The notes under the pieces are model-generated. The model was not told where the DNA came from. It worked only from the letters and a program-made list of their open reading frames with translations, and did not search any database. Both the position numbers and the translations under genes were made by a program. Shown here piece by piece: positions 26,899 through 35,678 of a stretch of 64,000 nt of DNA. The stretch comes from Deinococcus soli (ex Cha et al. 2016) (GTDB lineage Bacteria > Deinococcota > Deinococci > Deinococcales > Deinococcaceae): contig NZ_CP011389.1 of assembly GCF_001007995.1 (NCBI RefSeq), positions 2,456,501 through 2,520,500 of the forward strand, read 5' to 3'. Position 1 is the stretch's first letter. The number at the start of each line of letters is the position of its first letter.

Positions 26899-29454
26899 TC
26901 AGGGGCTCGTGGTCTGCGCGCCGGTCACCTCGCGCTGCCAGCGGTGGAGCAGGTCGAGGGCCTGCATGGGTGTCAGCCGGGCCAGATCCAGGGTGGCGAG
27001 TTCCCGCGTGAGGCGCGTGTCGGCCCCCTGCGCGCCCAGCGCGGTCAGCAGGCGCGCGGCGCGGCTGGTGACGCCCCCGGGCAGTCCGGCGAGGCGGGCG
27101 ACCTCCACGCCGTAACTCTGGCGGGCGGCGCCGGGCACGACCTGATGGTAGAAGGTCAGGCCCCCGCTCCCGGCGGCGCCGTTCTCAAGCTGCACTTCCT
27201 CGGCGGCGACGTGGAGGTTCACGAGGCCGGGCAGGTCGGTTTCCAGCCGCGTGAGTTCGAAGTAATGCGTGGCGAACAGCGTGTGCGCCCCGGCGGCGTG
27301 CAGGTGTTCCAGCGCGGCCTGCGCGATGGCGAGCCCGTCGAGGGTGCTCGTGCCGCGCCCGATCTCGTCGAGAATCACGAGGCTGGCGTGTGTGGCGCCG
27401 TGGAGGATCGCGGCGAGTTCGCTCATCTCGACCATGAACGTGGAGCGTCCGCCCGCGAGGTCGTCACTGGCGCCGATGCGGGTGTGCACGGCGTCGTAAA
27501 CGGGCAGTGCGGCGTGGTCGGCGGGCACGAACGAGCCGATCTGATGCAGCAGGGCGCACAGCGCGGCGGTGCGCAGGTACGTGCTCTTCCCCGCCATGTT
27601 CGGTCCGGTCAGCAGCACCGCGCGCCGCGCGGGATCAAGGTGCACGTCGTTCGGCACGAAGCGTCCGCCCAGGCTGCGTTCCACGACCGGGTGCCGCGCC
27701 TGCACCAGCCGCATGGGACCATCACTGGTCACGGGGCGAATCCAGCCGTGCTCGGCGGCCACGTCGGCCAGCGCGGCCAGCACGTCCAGTTCACTCAGCG
27801 CGCCGGCGGCGTCGGCCAGTGCCTCGGCGTGCGCGGCGAGACTGTCGCGCAGCTCGGTGAACACCTCCTGTTCCAGGCGGCTCGCGGCGGCCTCCAGCCG
27901 GGCGATCTCCCGCTCGCGCTCGCGCAGGTCCGGGCGGGTGAACCGCGCGCGGTCCTTCAGGGTCGCCACCTGCCGGTAATCGGCGGGCACCTTGCCCAGG
28001 TGCGCGCCCGTGACCTCCAGGTAGTACCCGAACACGCTGTTGTAACTCACCTTCAGGCTGCCAATTCCGGTGCGCTGCCGCTCGCTGACCTCCAGGTCCG
28101 CCAGCCACGCGCGGTGCCCGATCGCAGCGGCGCGCAGCTCGTCCAGCTCGGCGTGGAAGCCGTCACGGATCAGGCCCCCCTCACCCACGCGGATGGGCGG
28201 CTCGTCCACCAGCGCGGCGCGGATGCGGGTCACGACGTCCGGCAGGGCCGACAGGCGCTCGCGCACACCGCCCAGCAGGCCCCCCTGCGCGCCCAGCAGC
28301 TCGGTCGCCTCGGGCAGCAGGTCCAGCGTGCGGGCCAGGGCCGCCACCTCACGCGGCGCGGCCCGCCGGGTCGAGACCCGCGCCGCCAGCCGCTCCAGGT
28401 CATGCGCGCGGTACAGCAGGGACCGCACCGCGCCGCGCAGATCCGGGGCGCGCGTCAGGGCCTCCACCGCGTCCAGCCGCGCCCGGATGCTCAGCTCGTC
28501 CAGCAGCGGCGCGCGCAGCCACGCCCGCAGGCGGCGCCGCCCGCCCGCCGTGCGCGTCTGCCCCAGCACGTCCGTCAGCGTGCGGCCCTGCGGGGACTGC
28601 GCCTGGAACAGCTCCAGCGCCCGCACCGCCGCGTCCGGCAGGCGCATGTGCGCGCCCGGCTCGAAACGCACCACGCGCCGCACCATGTCCAGCCGCCCCT
28701 GCTGCGTCACCCGCGCGTACCCCAGCACCGCCCCGCACGCCCGCCGCAGCGCCCCCGACGCGAGGCTGGGCGGCACCTCACCCAGCGTGGCCCGCAGCGC
28801 CTCCAGCGCGTCCGCCTCCTCGAAACTGGCCGGGGAGAGCATCACCGGGAATCTCGCCTGGAAATCCGCCAGCAGCGCGGCGTTCCCCGACAGTTCCGGC
28901 GCGAGCAGCACCTCCCGCGCCCGGCAGCGCGCCAGCTCGTCGTACAGCGCGAGGCGGGTGTGGAACGCCGCGCAGCGGAACTCCCCGGTACTGACGTCCA
29001 GCAGCGCCAGCGCGTACCCGTCCCCGGTCGCCACCGCCGCCAGGTAATTCTCGTCCGCGCCCAGGTGCCGCTCCTCGGTCACGGTGCCCGGCGTCAGCAA
29101 TTGCGTCACGCGGCGGTCCATCAGGCCCGAGCCCGGCTCCTCCACCTGATCCGCCACCGCCACGCACACCCCGCACGCCAGCAGCCGCTCCACGTGACTG
29201 TCCAGCGCCCGCAGCGGAATGCCCGCCATGGGCGTACTGAAATCCCGGCTGCTCTTGTGCGTCAGGGCCAGCCCCAGCAGCCGCGCGGTGCGCTCGGCGT
29301 CCTCCCCGAACGTCTCGTAGAAATCCCCCACCTGAAACAGCAGCAGCGCGTGCGGCAGCGTCTCGGCCACCTCGTCGCGCATCCGCACGTACTGCTCCAG
29401 CATCGGCGGCAGCGCCCCCGAACCGGTTCCCTTCAGGACATTCTGAGCCCGCAT
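26899..29454 (-). CDS. mutS: DNA mismatch repair protein MutS
   Basis: An 851-residue mismatch sensor, full length for MutS1. The mismatch-reading motif is FYETFGEDAERT (Phe-X-Glu) in domain I; the ATPase has LLTGPNMAGKSTYLR (Walker A), STFMVEMSELAAIL, LVILDEIGRGTSTLDG (Walker B) and TLFATHYFEL. The start is put at 29454, where TATCCT lies seven bases upstream on the minus strand; an in-frame ATG at 29502 would begin upstream of that promoter. Acts with MutL encoded at 23785. Confidence 0.95.
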   Translation of the reverse strand: MRAQNVLKGTGSGALPPMLEQYVRMRDEVAETLPHALLLFQVGDFYETFGEDAERTARLLGLALTHKSSRDFSTPMAGIPLRALDSHVERLLACGVCVAVADQVEEPGSGLMDRRVTQLLTPGTVTEERHLGADENYLAAVATGDGYALALLDVSTGEFRCAAFHTRLALYDELARCRAREVLLAPELSGNAALLADFQARFPVMLSPASFEEADALEALRATLGEVPPSLASGALRRACGAVLGYARVTQQGRLDMVRRVVRFEPGAHMRLPDAAVRALELFQAQSPQGRTLTDVLGQTRTAGGRRRLRAWLRAPLLDELSIRARLDAVEALTRAPDLRGAVRSLLYRAHDLERLAARVSTRRAAPREVAALARTLDLLPEATELLGAQGGLLGGVRERLSALPDVVTRIRAALVDEPPIRVGEGGLIRDGFHAELDELRAAAIGHRAWLADLEVSERQRTGIGSLKVSYNSVFGYYLEVTGAHLGKVPADYRQVATLKDRARFTRPDLREREREIARLEAAASRLEQEVFTELRDSLAAHAEALADAAGALSELDVLAALADVAAEHGWIRPVTSDGPMRLVQARHPVVERSLGGRFVPNDVHLDPARRAVLLTGPNMAGKSTYLRTAALCALLHQIGSFVPADHAALPVYDAVHTRIGASDDLAGGRSTFMVEMSELAAILHGATHASLVILDEIGRGTSTLDGLAIAQAALEHLHAAGAHTLFATHYFELTRLETDLPGLVNLHVAAEEVQLENGAAGSGGLTFYHQVVPGAARQSYGVEVARLAGLPGGVTSRAARLLTALGAQGADTRLTRELATLDLARLTPMQALDLLHRWQREVTGAQTTSP

Positions 29455-29461
29455 CCCGCGC

Positions 29462-29467
29462 AGGATA
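29462..29467 (-). promoter_or_regulatory. -10 element fixing the mutS start
   Basis: TATCCT on the minus strand, seven bases from the ATG at 29454. Confidence 0.6.
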
Positions 29468-29524
29468 GCCGCCCCCCGCACCCTGGATGGAGAGAGGCGC
29501 ACCCTTGCCCCGCGCAGGGGCCGG

Positions 29525-30046
29525 TCAGTTGTCGAACCAGAACACCATCCGCAGGTCCGCCGGGTCCACCACCCGGGTCTGAAGGTACGGCACGACGCGG
29601 CTCAGCAGCCCCGTGGTCTGCCCCAGGTCGCGGTAGGTGCGCACCTCCCGGTCCAGGCGGCGCTTCACGCCCGCCTCGCTCAGGTCGAGATCCCGCAGCG
29701 GCTGATCCCAGTCGAAGCGCAGCAACTCGTCCAGCGTCAGCCACGACGGGTGATGACACCAGACCTCCACTTCTGTCCAGACGGCCTGAAGGGCGGCGCT
29801 GAGATCGTCAGGCAGGCCGCGCGGGGCGGCGATCGGCTCGATCTCGATGGTGTTGCGGACGCCCGCCAGCAGGGCGAACAGGTCGTAATCCCGGTCCAGA
29901 TCCAGCGGATGTGCCCAGTGGGCTTTCAAAATCCGGTCCTCCTCTTCCTGGCTCATCCCGCGGGTGTCCGGCACCGGGTGAAGGTCGGCTGGCTCCCACA
30001 CGCCGTTGCGGCGGATCTCGTAATACTCGTGGATGTCGCAGCCCAT
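29525..30046 (-). CDS. conserved hypothetical protein of the MGCDIH type
   Basis: A 173-residue cytoplasmic protein beginning MGCDIHEYYEIRRNGVWEPAD. This opening recurs in uncharacterised proteins of many bacteria and phages that I recall as starting MGCDIH, but no function is known. The remainder is acidic with DYDLFALLAGVRN and a C-terminal VFWFDN. The start at 30046 has CATGCT seven bases upstream on its strand. An open frame to 30394 is antisense to the SDR gene and is not used. Confidence 0.65.
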   Translation of the reverse strand: MGCDIHEYYEIRRNGVWEPADLHPVPDTRGMSQEEEDRILKAHWAHPLDLDRDYDLFALLAGVRNTIEIEPIAAPRGLPDDLSAALQAVWTEVEVWCHHPSWLTLDELLRFDWDQPLRDLDLSEAGVKRRLDREVRTYRDLGQTTGLLSRVVPYLQTRVVDPADLRMVFWFDN

Positions 30047-30095
30047 AGCCCCGAGCATGCCAGTTCCGCCTGCCGTGTGGGCGGCCCGCGCGGTG

Positions 30096-30101
30096 TACCC
30101 T
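30096..30101 (+). promoter_or_regulatory. -10 element of the SDR gene
   Basis: TACCCT, six bases before the ATG at 30108. It decides against the longer frame from 30033. Confidence 0.65.
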
Positions 30102-30107
30102 CGGCGC

Positions 30108-30836
30108 ATGAGTCTCTTCCAGCTGAACGGGAAACGCGCCCTGGTGACCGGCGGCAGCCGTGGCATCGGGCTGGCCGCCGCGCACGATCTGATCCGCCTG
30201 GGCGCGCAGGTGACGCTGGCCGCCCGCAACGAGGACGTGCTGCGCCGCGCCGCCGACGCCATCGGCGCGCGCTGGGTCGTGGCGGACGTGAGCACCCCGG
30301 ACGGCGTGCGGGCCGCCGTGGAGGCTGCCGGGCAGGTGGACATCCTCGTCAGCAACGCGGGTGGGCCGCCCCCCGCGCAGCCCAGCGCCGTCACCGAGGA
30401 GGGGTGGGGGCAGGGCTTTCAGACGACCTTCATGAGCACCGCGCGGCTGGCCGCCGCCGTGCTGCCCGGCATGCGCGAGCGCCGCTGGGGCCGCATCATC
30501 GCCGTGACCAGCCTGACCGTGGGCCGCCCCGCGCTGAACCTGCCGGTCAGCAACGCCATGCGGGCCGCCGTCACGAACCACCTGCGGACCCTGGCGCTGG
30601 AAGTCGCCGCCGATGGCGTGACGTGCAACACGGTGGCGCCCGGCTACACCGCCACCGACCGCCTGAACGCCCTGCACGCCGACCCGGCCGACGCCGAGCG
30701 CCTGAAGGCCCGCATTCCCGCGCGGCGCTTCGGCGAGCCGAACGAGGTAGGGGCCGCCATTGCGTTTCTCGCCACGCACGAGGCGGCGTACATCACGGGT
30801 CAGGAGATCCTCGTGGACGGCGGCTGGAGCATCTGA
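30108..30836 (+). CDS. SDR-family oxidoreductase with atypical active site
   Basis: A 242-residue Rossmann-fold protein with the cofactor motif TGGSRGIG (about 13-20) and NAG-type SNAGGPPP. It ends with ITGQEILVDGGWSI, as in 3-oxoacyl-reductase-like SDRs. The catalytic Tyr-X-X-X-Lys is missing: the corresponding region reads NLPVSNAMRAAVTNH. A subgroup of SDRs lacks this pair, so the protein may have another mechanism or no redox activity. NADP preference is suggested by the Arg after the glycine loop. It stands alone. Confidence 0.8.
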   Translation: MSLFQLNGKRALVTGGSRGIGLAAAHDLIRLGAQVTLAARNEDVLRRAADAIGARWVVADVSTPDGVRAAVEAAGQVDILVSNAGGPPPAQPSAVTEEGWGQGFQTTFMSTARLAAAVLPGMRERRWGRIIAVTSLTVGRPALNLPVSNAMRAAVTNHLRTLALEVAADGVTCNTVAPGYTATDRLNALHADPADAERLKARIPARRFGEPNEVGAAIAFLATHEAAYITGQEILVDGGWSI

Positions 30837-30879
30837 GTCGGACTCCGATGGAATGGTTCGCCAGGACCAGTCAATCCGA

Positions 30880-30985
30880 GCAGAGCGGGTGGGAGTCAGA
30901 AGGGTTCCGGGCGTGGAGTGCGCAACGCGGTGCCCTTCCGGTTGGAGGACGAAACAGACGGAATCCGTGCAGCAGGGGAGGTCCG
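30880..30985. repeat. Deinococcus-type small intergenic repeat, copy 2
   Basis: GGTTCCGGGCGTGGAGT (30903-30919) and AGACGGAATCCGT (30956-30967) match the landmarks of the copy at 8418-8515 at the same spacing. It fills part of the 350-base gap between the SDR gene and tatA. The rest of the gap holds a weak promoter (TTGACC near 31046, CATAGG 17 bases on). Confidence 0.55.
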
Positions 30986-31186
30986 GGGCATCTGGACCGC
31001 GCCTGCCAGGGCACGCTGGGGACCGCGCGCGGCCTTCACCGTCATTTGACCAAACCCCATTAAGGTTTCATAGGTGAGCTGCCCCCCATCCGATTCGCTC
31101 CCGCTCGCATACCTTCAGGGTAAGACGGCCCCGCACCCCCACACCTCACTCGATTCTGCCCGCGCGGGCAGTGCAAGGAGCACCCC

Positions 31187-31414
31187 ATGAGCCTCGGACC
31201 CCTGGAAATCATCCTGATCATCGCTGTCATCGCCCTCATCTTCGGTGCCAAGAAACTCCCGGAACTCGGGAAGGGCCTCGGACAGGGCATCAAGGAATTC
31301 AAACGCGAAACGCACCACAAGGACGACGTCACCGACGTGCCCTCGCGCCCCCTGGACCCCGCGACCGCCACGCCCGTCACCCCGGTCAGCGATCCCGTCA
31401 GCGAACGCCGCTGA
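31187..31414 (+). CDS. tatA: twin-arginine translocase subunit TatA
   Basis: A 75-residue membrane protein that forms the pore part of the Tat system. The N-terminal [37 protein letters not shown] shows the single membrane segment, the [10 protein letters not shown] hinge and the amphipathic helix of TatA/E. No TatB gene follows, so this is a minimal TatAC system. A ribosome binding site AAGGAG lies at 31174-31179. It is followed by tatC after 20 bases. Likely clients in this window include the Tat-signal enzyme at 12330. Confidence 0.92.
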   Translation: MSLGPLEIILIIAVIALIFGAKKLPELGKGLGQGIKEFKRETHHKDDVTDVPSRPLDPATATPVTPVSDPVSERR

Positions 31415-31434
31415 GCCCCGGCAAGGAGCGCGTG

Positions 31435-32217
31435 ATGTCCACCCCCACCCAAGACCTGAGCAGCGCGCCGCTGTTCGACCACCTGGATGAACTGCGCAGG
31501 CGGATCATCATCAGCGTGATCTTCCTGGCCGTCGGCCTGATCGTCGCGTTCCAGTTCCGCGTGCAGCTCATCGAGGCGGTCAAGGTACCGCTGCAGGCCA
31601 GCGAGCAGTACCGGGACGGCGTGGTGCAGGTGGTCACGCAGGGCCTGACCGACCAGCTGCTGCTGTCCCTGAGCCTCTCGTTCTGGGCGGGCTTCGCGGT
31701 GGCCCTGCCGTTCATCCTGGGGCAGGTGTGGGGCTTCATCGCGCCCGGCCTGTACCCGCAGGAACGCCGCTGGGCGCTGCCCTTCGTGATCGGCGCGGGC
31801 CTGTCCTTCCTGGGCGGCGCGGTGTTCGGGTACTTCCTGGTGCTGCCCACCATGGTCGGGTTCCTGCTGGACTTCCTGGCCGGGACCGTCACGCCCCTGC
31901 TGAACCTGCGTGACTACATCGGCGTGGTCATGACGTTCCTGATCTCCTTCGGGCTGGCATTCGAGATGCCCATCCTGGCCGTGATCCTGACCCGCATCGG
32001 GGTCGTGAACCACACCATGCTGCGTGCCGGGTGGCGCATCGCGCTGATCGTGATCATGCTCGCTGCTGCTGTCATCACGCCCACCCCGGACCCCATGAAC
32101 ATGCTGCTCGTCGCTGTGCCGCTGTACGTCCTGTACGAACTCAGCGTGATCCTCTCGCGCGTGTTCCGCGTCATTCCCACCGAGGAGACCGAGACGCCCG
32201 CCCCACTGAGCTTCTGA
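31435..32217 (+). CDS. tatC: twin-arginine translocase subunit TatC
   Basis: A 260-residue inner-membrane protein that recognises the twin-arginine signal. The opening PLFDHLDELRRRIIISVIFLAVGL is the family hallmark (the LxELRxR motif), and six hydrophobic segments follow, with Phe/Glu-containing FEMPILAVILTRIGV near the usual site. Start at the ATG at 31435 with AAGGAG (31423-31428); an open frame from 31171 overlaps tatA in another frame. A stable hairpin follows. Confidence 0.92.
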   Translation: MSTPTQDLSSAPLFDHLDELRRRIIISVIFLAVGLIVAFQFRVQLIEAVKVPLQASEQYRDGVVQVVTQGLTDQLLLSLSLSFWAGFAVALPFILGQVWGFIAPGLYPQERRWALPFVIGAGLSFLGGAVFGYFLVLPTMVGFLLDFLAGTVTPLLNLRDYIGVVMTFLISFGLAFEMPILAVILTRIGVVNHTMLRAGWRIALIVIMLAAAVITPTPDPMNMLLVAVPLYVLYELSVILSRVFRVIPTEETETPAPLSF

Positions 32218-32244
32218 ACCCGGCGTTTCTGATCCCATCCCACT

Positions 32245-32283
32245 GAACGCGGCCCCCTGCCTCCGGGCGGGCGGGCCGCGTTC
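32245..32283 (+). terminator. hairpin after tatC
   Basis: Perfect 11-base arms GAACGCGGCCC and GGGCCGCGTTC, separated by a 17-base loop, directly follow tatC. Only a short TTC tail follows. Confidence 0.55.
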
Positions 32284-32298
32284 CCACGGCCGAAGCTC

Positions 32299-32304
32299 TA
32301 CACT
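32299..32304 (+). promoter_or_regulatory. -10 element of lgt
   Basis: TACACT, twelve bases before the ATG, so a leader of about five bases is expected, with GAGG within it. Confidence 0.45.
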
Positions 32305-32316
32305 GCGAGGCGACCT

Positions 32317-33237
<921 letters not shown>

Positions 33238-33257
33238 TCCAGAACCGCACGTACAGA

Positions 33258-33288
33258 GGGTGTCCCCGGCGGTGGGGACACCCTTTTT
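33258..33288 (+). terminator. rho-independent terminator of lgt
   Basis: GGGTGTCCCC and GGGGACACCC form a perfect ten-base stem with a six-base loop, followed by five T residues (33284-33288). This is the clearest intrinsic terminator in the window. Confidence 0.9.
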
Positions 33289-33337
33289 CGTGGGGGCCGT
33301 TCAGGTCTGTCCGGGCCCGGCCCAACCGGGAGGTTGG

Positions 33338-33343
33338 TACAGT
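33338..33343 (+). promoter_or_regulatory. -10 element of glmU
   Basis: TACAGT, nine bases before the ATG at 33353. The upstream in-frame start at 33260 lies inside the lgt terminator and is rejected. Confidence 0.55.
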
Positions 33344-33352
33344 GGGCAGGCT

Positions 33353-34801
33353 ATGACTGAACAGATCCGTCCGCTGGACGTCGTGATTCTCGCCGCCGGG
33401 CAGGGCACCCGCATGAAATCCAGCCTGCCCAAGGTCCTGCACCCCGTCGCGGGCCGCCCGATGGTCGCCTGGGCCGTGAAGACTGCCCGCGAACTCGGCG
33501 CGCGCAACGTGGTCGTCGTGACCGGCCACGGGGCCGATCAGGTGGAAGCCGCGCTGCAGGGCAGCGGCGTCGTGTTCGCCCGGCAGGAGCAGCAGCTGGG
33601 CACCGGGCACGCCTTCATCCAGGGCCTGGACGCGCTGGACGACCACGCGAACGCCGACGTACTGGTCCTGTACGGCGATACGCCCCTGCTGCGCCCCGAC
33701 ACCCTGGCCGCCCTGCTGGGCGACCACCGCGCGCGCGGCAGCGCCTTCACGGTCCTGACCGGGGAACTCGCGGACGCCACCGGGTACGGCCGCATCATCC
33801 GCGACGAGCAGGGCAACGTGGAACGCATCGTCGAGCAGAAGGACGCCACGCCGCTGGAACGCACCGTGCGGGAATTCAACAGCGGCGTGTACCTCATGGA
33901 CGCCCGCGCCACCGACCTCGCGCACCGCATCACGAACGACAACGCCAGCGGCGAGTACTACCTGACCGACCTGCTGGGCCTGTACAGGGCCGAGGGGGCC
34001 GAGGTGCACGCCTTCAAACTCACCGACCCCGGCGAGGTCATGGGCGCCAACGACCGCACGGGTCTCGCGGAGGCCGAGAGCATCATCCGCGCGCGCATCA
34101 CGCAGGAGCACATGCGCGCCGGGGTGACCATCCACATGCCCGAGACGGTATACATCGAGGACACCGTGCAGATCGGCCGGGACGTCACGCTGGAGCCCGG
34201 CGTGATCCTGCGCGGCGACACCCGCATCGCAGAGGGCGTCACCGTCGGCCCGTACAGCGTCATCACCGACAGCACCCTGGACGAGGGCGTGACCATCAAG
34301 GCCCACAGCGTCCTGGACGGCGCGGTCGTCGGCGCGGGCGGTGACGTGGGGCCCTTCGCGCGCCTGCGCCCCGGCACCGTCCTGGCGGGCGGCGTGCACA
34401 TCGGGAACTTCGTGGAAACCAAGAACGCGCGGCTCGCGGCAGGCGTGAAGGCCGGGCACCTCGCGTACCTGGGCGACGTCGAGATCGGTGAGGAAACCAA
34501 CGTCGGCGCCGGTACCATCGTCGCGAACTTCGACGGCGTGAACAAGCACCGCACGGCCGTGGGGGCCGGCGTGTTCATCGGCAGCAACAGCACCCTGATC
34601 GCCCCGCGCGTCATCGGGGACGCGGCGTTCATCGCAGCGGGCAGCGCCGTCCACGACGACGTGCCCGAGGGCGCCATGGCCGTCGCGCGCGGCAAGCAGC
34701 GCAACCTCGAAGGCTGGTCACGCCGCTACTGGGGCGACCTGCACGAGAAGGTGCAGGTCAAGCTCCCGTGGCTGGCCGGCTGGTTGAACCGCCAGGACTG
34801 A
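33353..34801 (+). CDS. glmU: bifunctional GlmU: glucosamine-1-phosphate acetyltransferase / UDP-GlcNAc pyrophosphorylase
   Basis: A 482-residue cytoplasmic enzyme that makes UDP-N-acetylglucosamine, the first precursor of peptidoglycan. The N-terminal nucleotidyltransferase has [28 protein letters not shown] and the uridine-binding LYGDTPLL; the C-terminal half is a left-handed beta helix (hexapeptide repeats) with [10 protein letters not shown] and [21 protein letters not shown] for acetyl transfer, from about residue 260. Both activities look intact. It starts right after an intrinsic terminator and has its own promoter. Confidence 0.95.
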   Translation: MTEQIRPLDVVILAAGQGTRMKSSLPKVLHPVAGRPMVAWAVKTARELGARNVVVVTGHGADQVEAALQGSGVVFARQEQQLGTGHAFIQGLDALDDHANADVLVLYGDTPLLRPDTLAALLGDHRARGSAFTVLTGELADATGYGRIIRDEQGNVERIVEQKDATPLERTVREFNSGVYLMDARATDLAHRITNDNASGEYYLTDLLGLYRAEGAEVHAFKLTDPGEVMGANDRTGLAEAESIIRARITQEHMRAGVTIHMPETVYIEDTVQIGRDVTLEPGVILRGDTRIAEGVTVGPYSVITDSTLDEGVTIKAHSVLDGAVVGAGGDVGPFARLRPGTVLAGGVHIGNFVETKNARLAAGVKAGHLAYLGDVEIGEETNVGAGTIVANFDGVNKHRTAVGAGVFIGSNSTLIAPRVIGDAAFIAAGSAVHDDVPEGAMAVARGKQRNLEGWSRRYWGDLHEKVQVKLPWLAGWLNRQD

Positions 34802-34879
34802 CCAGGGTGGGGAGGCGGGACGGGTGTGCTGCCCCCCTCCCTGCGCTCAGATGTGACTGCCGCGTCAGAGGCGCGGGCG

Positions 34880-34885
34880 TACGCT
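34880..34885 (+). promoter_or_regulatory. -10 element of the ABC exporter operon
   Basis: TACGCT, seven bases before the ATG at 34893. Confidence 0.65.
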
Positions 34886-34892
34886 GCCTCTC

Positions 34893-35678
34893 ATGATCGA
34901 GGTCAGTGGGTACACCAAACGCTACGGGCGGCACGAGGCCGTCAGCAACCTGTCGTTCACGGTGCAGCCCGGCGCGGTGTTCGGCCTGCTGGGCAGCAAC
35001 GGGGCGGGGAAGACCACCACCATCCGCGCGCTGGTTGGCCTGACCCGCCCGACCAGCGGCACGGTGCGCGTGGCGGGCTTCGACGTGTGGCGCGACCCGG
35101 TGAAGGCCAAGGCGGCGTTCGGGTACATCCCGGACCGGCCGTACCTGTACGGCAAACTGACGGCGCGCGAACTGCTGCGCTTCGTAGGTCAGCTGTATCA
35201 GGTGCCGAACGCGGACAGCGAGATCGACCGCTGGCTGGAGTTCTTCCGCCTGACCGACTTCGGGAACGAACTGATCGAGACGTATTCGCACGGCATGCGG
35301 CAGAAGGTGGCGATCATCGCGGCGCTGCTGCCCGATCCGCCCGTGCTGATCGTGGACGAACCCATGGTGGGTCTCGACCCGCACGCGGCGCGGCAGGTGC
35401 GGGATCTGTTCCGTTCGCACGCCGACCGTGGCCGCACCGTGCTGCTGACCACCCACTCGCTGCCCGTCGCGGAGGCCGTCTGCGACCGCCTCGTGGTGCT
35501 CGACCGCGGCAAGGTGCTTGGCGAGGGGTCAATGGACGACCTGCGAGCCCGCACCGGCACCGAGGCGGGGGGCGTGCACGGCGACAGCCTGGAACGCATC
35601 TTCTTCCGCCTGCTGGAAGACGAACTGGAGGAGGGGCGACGCGCCCGCGAGGCCGAACAGGCCGGGGTGGGCGCTTGA
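34893..35678 (+). CDS. ABC transporter ATP-binding protein
   Basis: A 261-residue ATPase of the ABC-2 exporter type. Walker A is GSNGAGKTTT (about 40-49), the Q loop follows with IPDRPYLYGKLTARE, the signature is YSHGMRQKVAI (near 131), Walker B is VLIVDEPMVGLDP, and the switch His is in LLTTHSL. The C-terminal extension is acidic and charged (EDELEEGRRAREAEQ). It is coupled to the permease gene by a four-base TTGA overlap. The substrate is unknown. Confidence 0.92.
   Translation: MIEVSGYTKRYGRHEAVSNLSFTVQPGAVFGLLGSNGAGKTTTIRALVGLTRPTSGTVRVAGFDVWRDPVKAKAAFGYIPDRPYLYGKLTARELLRFVGQLYQVPNADSEIDRWLEFFRLTDFGNELIETYSHGMRQKVAIIAALLPDPPVLIVDEPMVGLDPHAARQVRDLFRSHADRGRTVLLTTHSLPVAEAVCDRLVVLDRGKVLGEGSMDDLRARTGTEAGGVHGDSLERIFFRLLEDELEEGRRAREAEQAGVGA

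Noticed and set aside
25456..29560. Radiation/desiccation response motif near mutL or mutS
   Set aside because: I looked for the TTAYGT...RCRTAA-type palindrome recalled for Deinococcus damage genes. None was seen in the two promoter regions.
34826..35674. N-terminal part of the 846-residue frame ending in the exporter permease
   Set aside because: The first 283 codons overlap the ABC ATPase in another frame. The TTG at 35675, overlapping the ATPase stop, gives the proper start.
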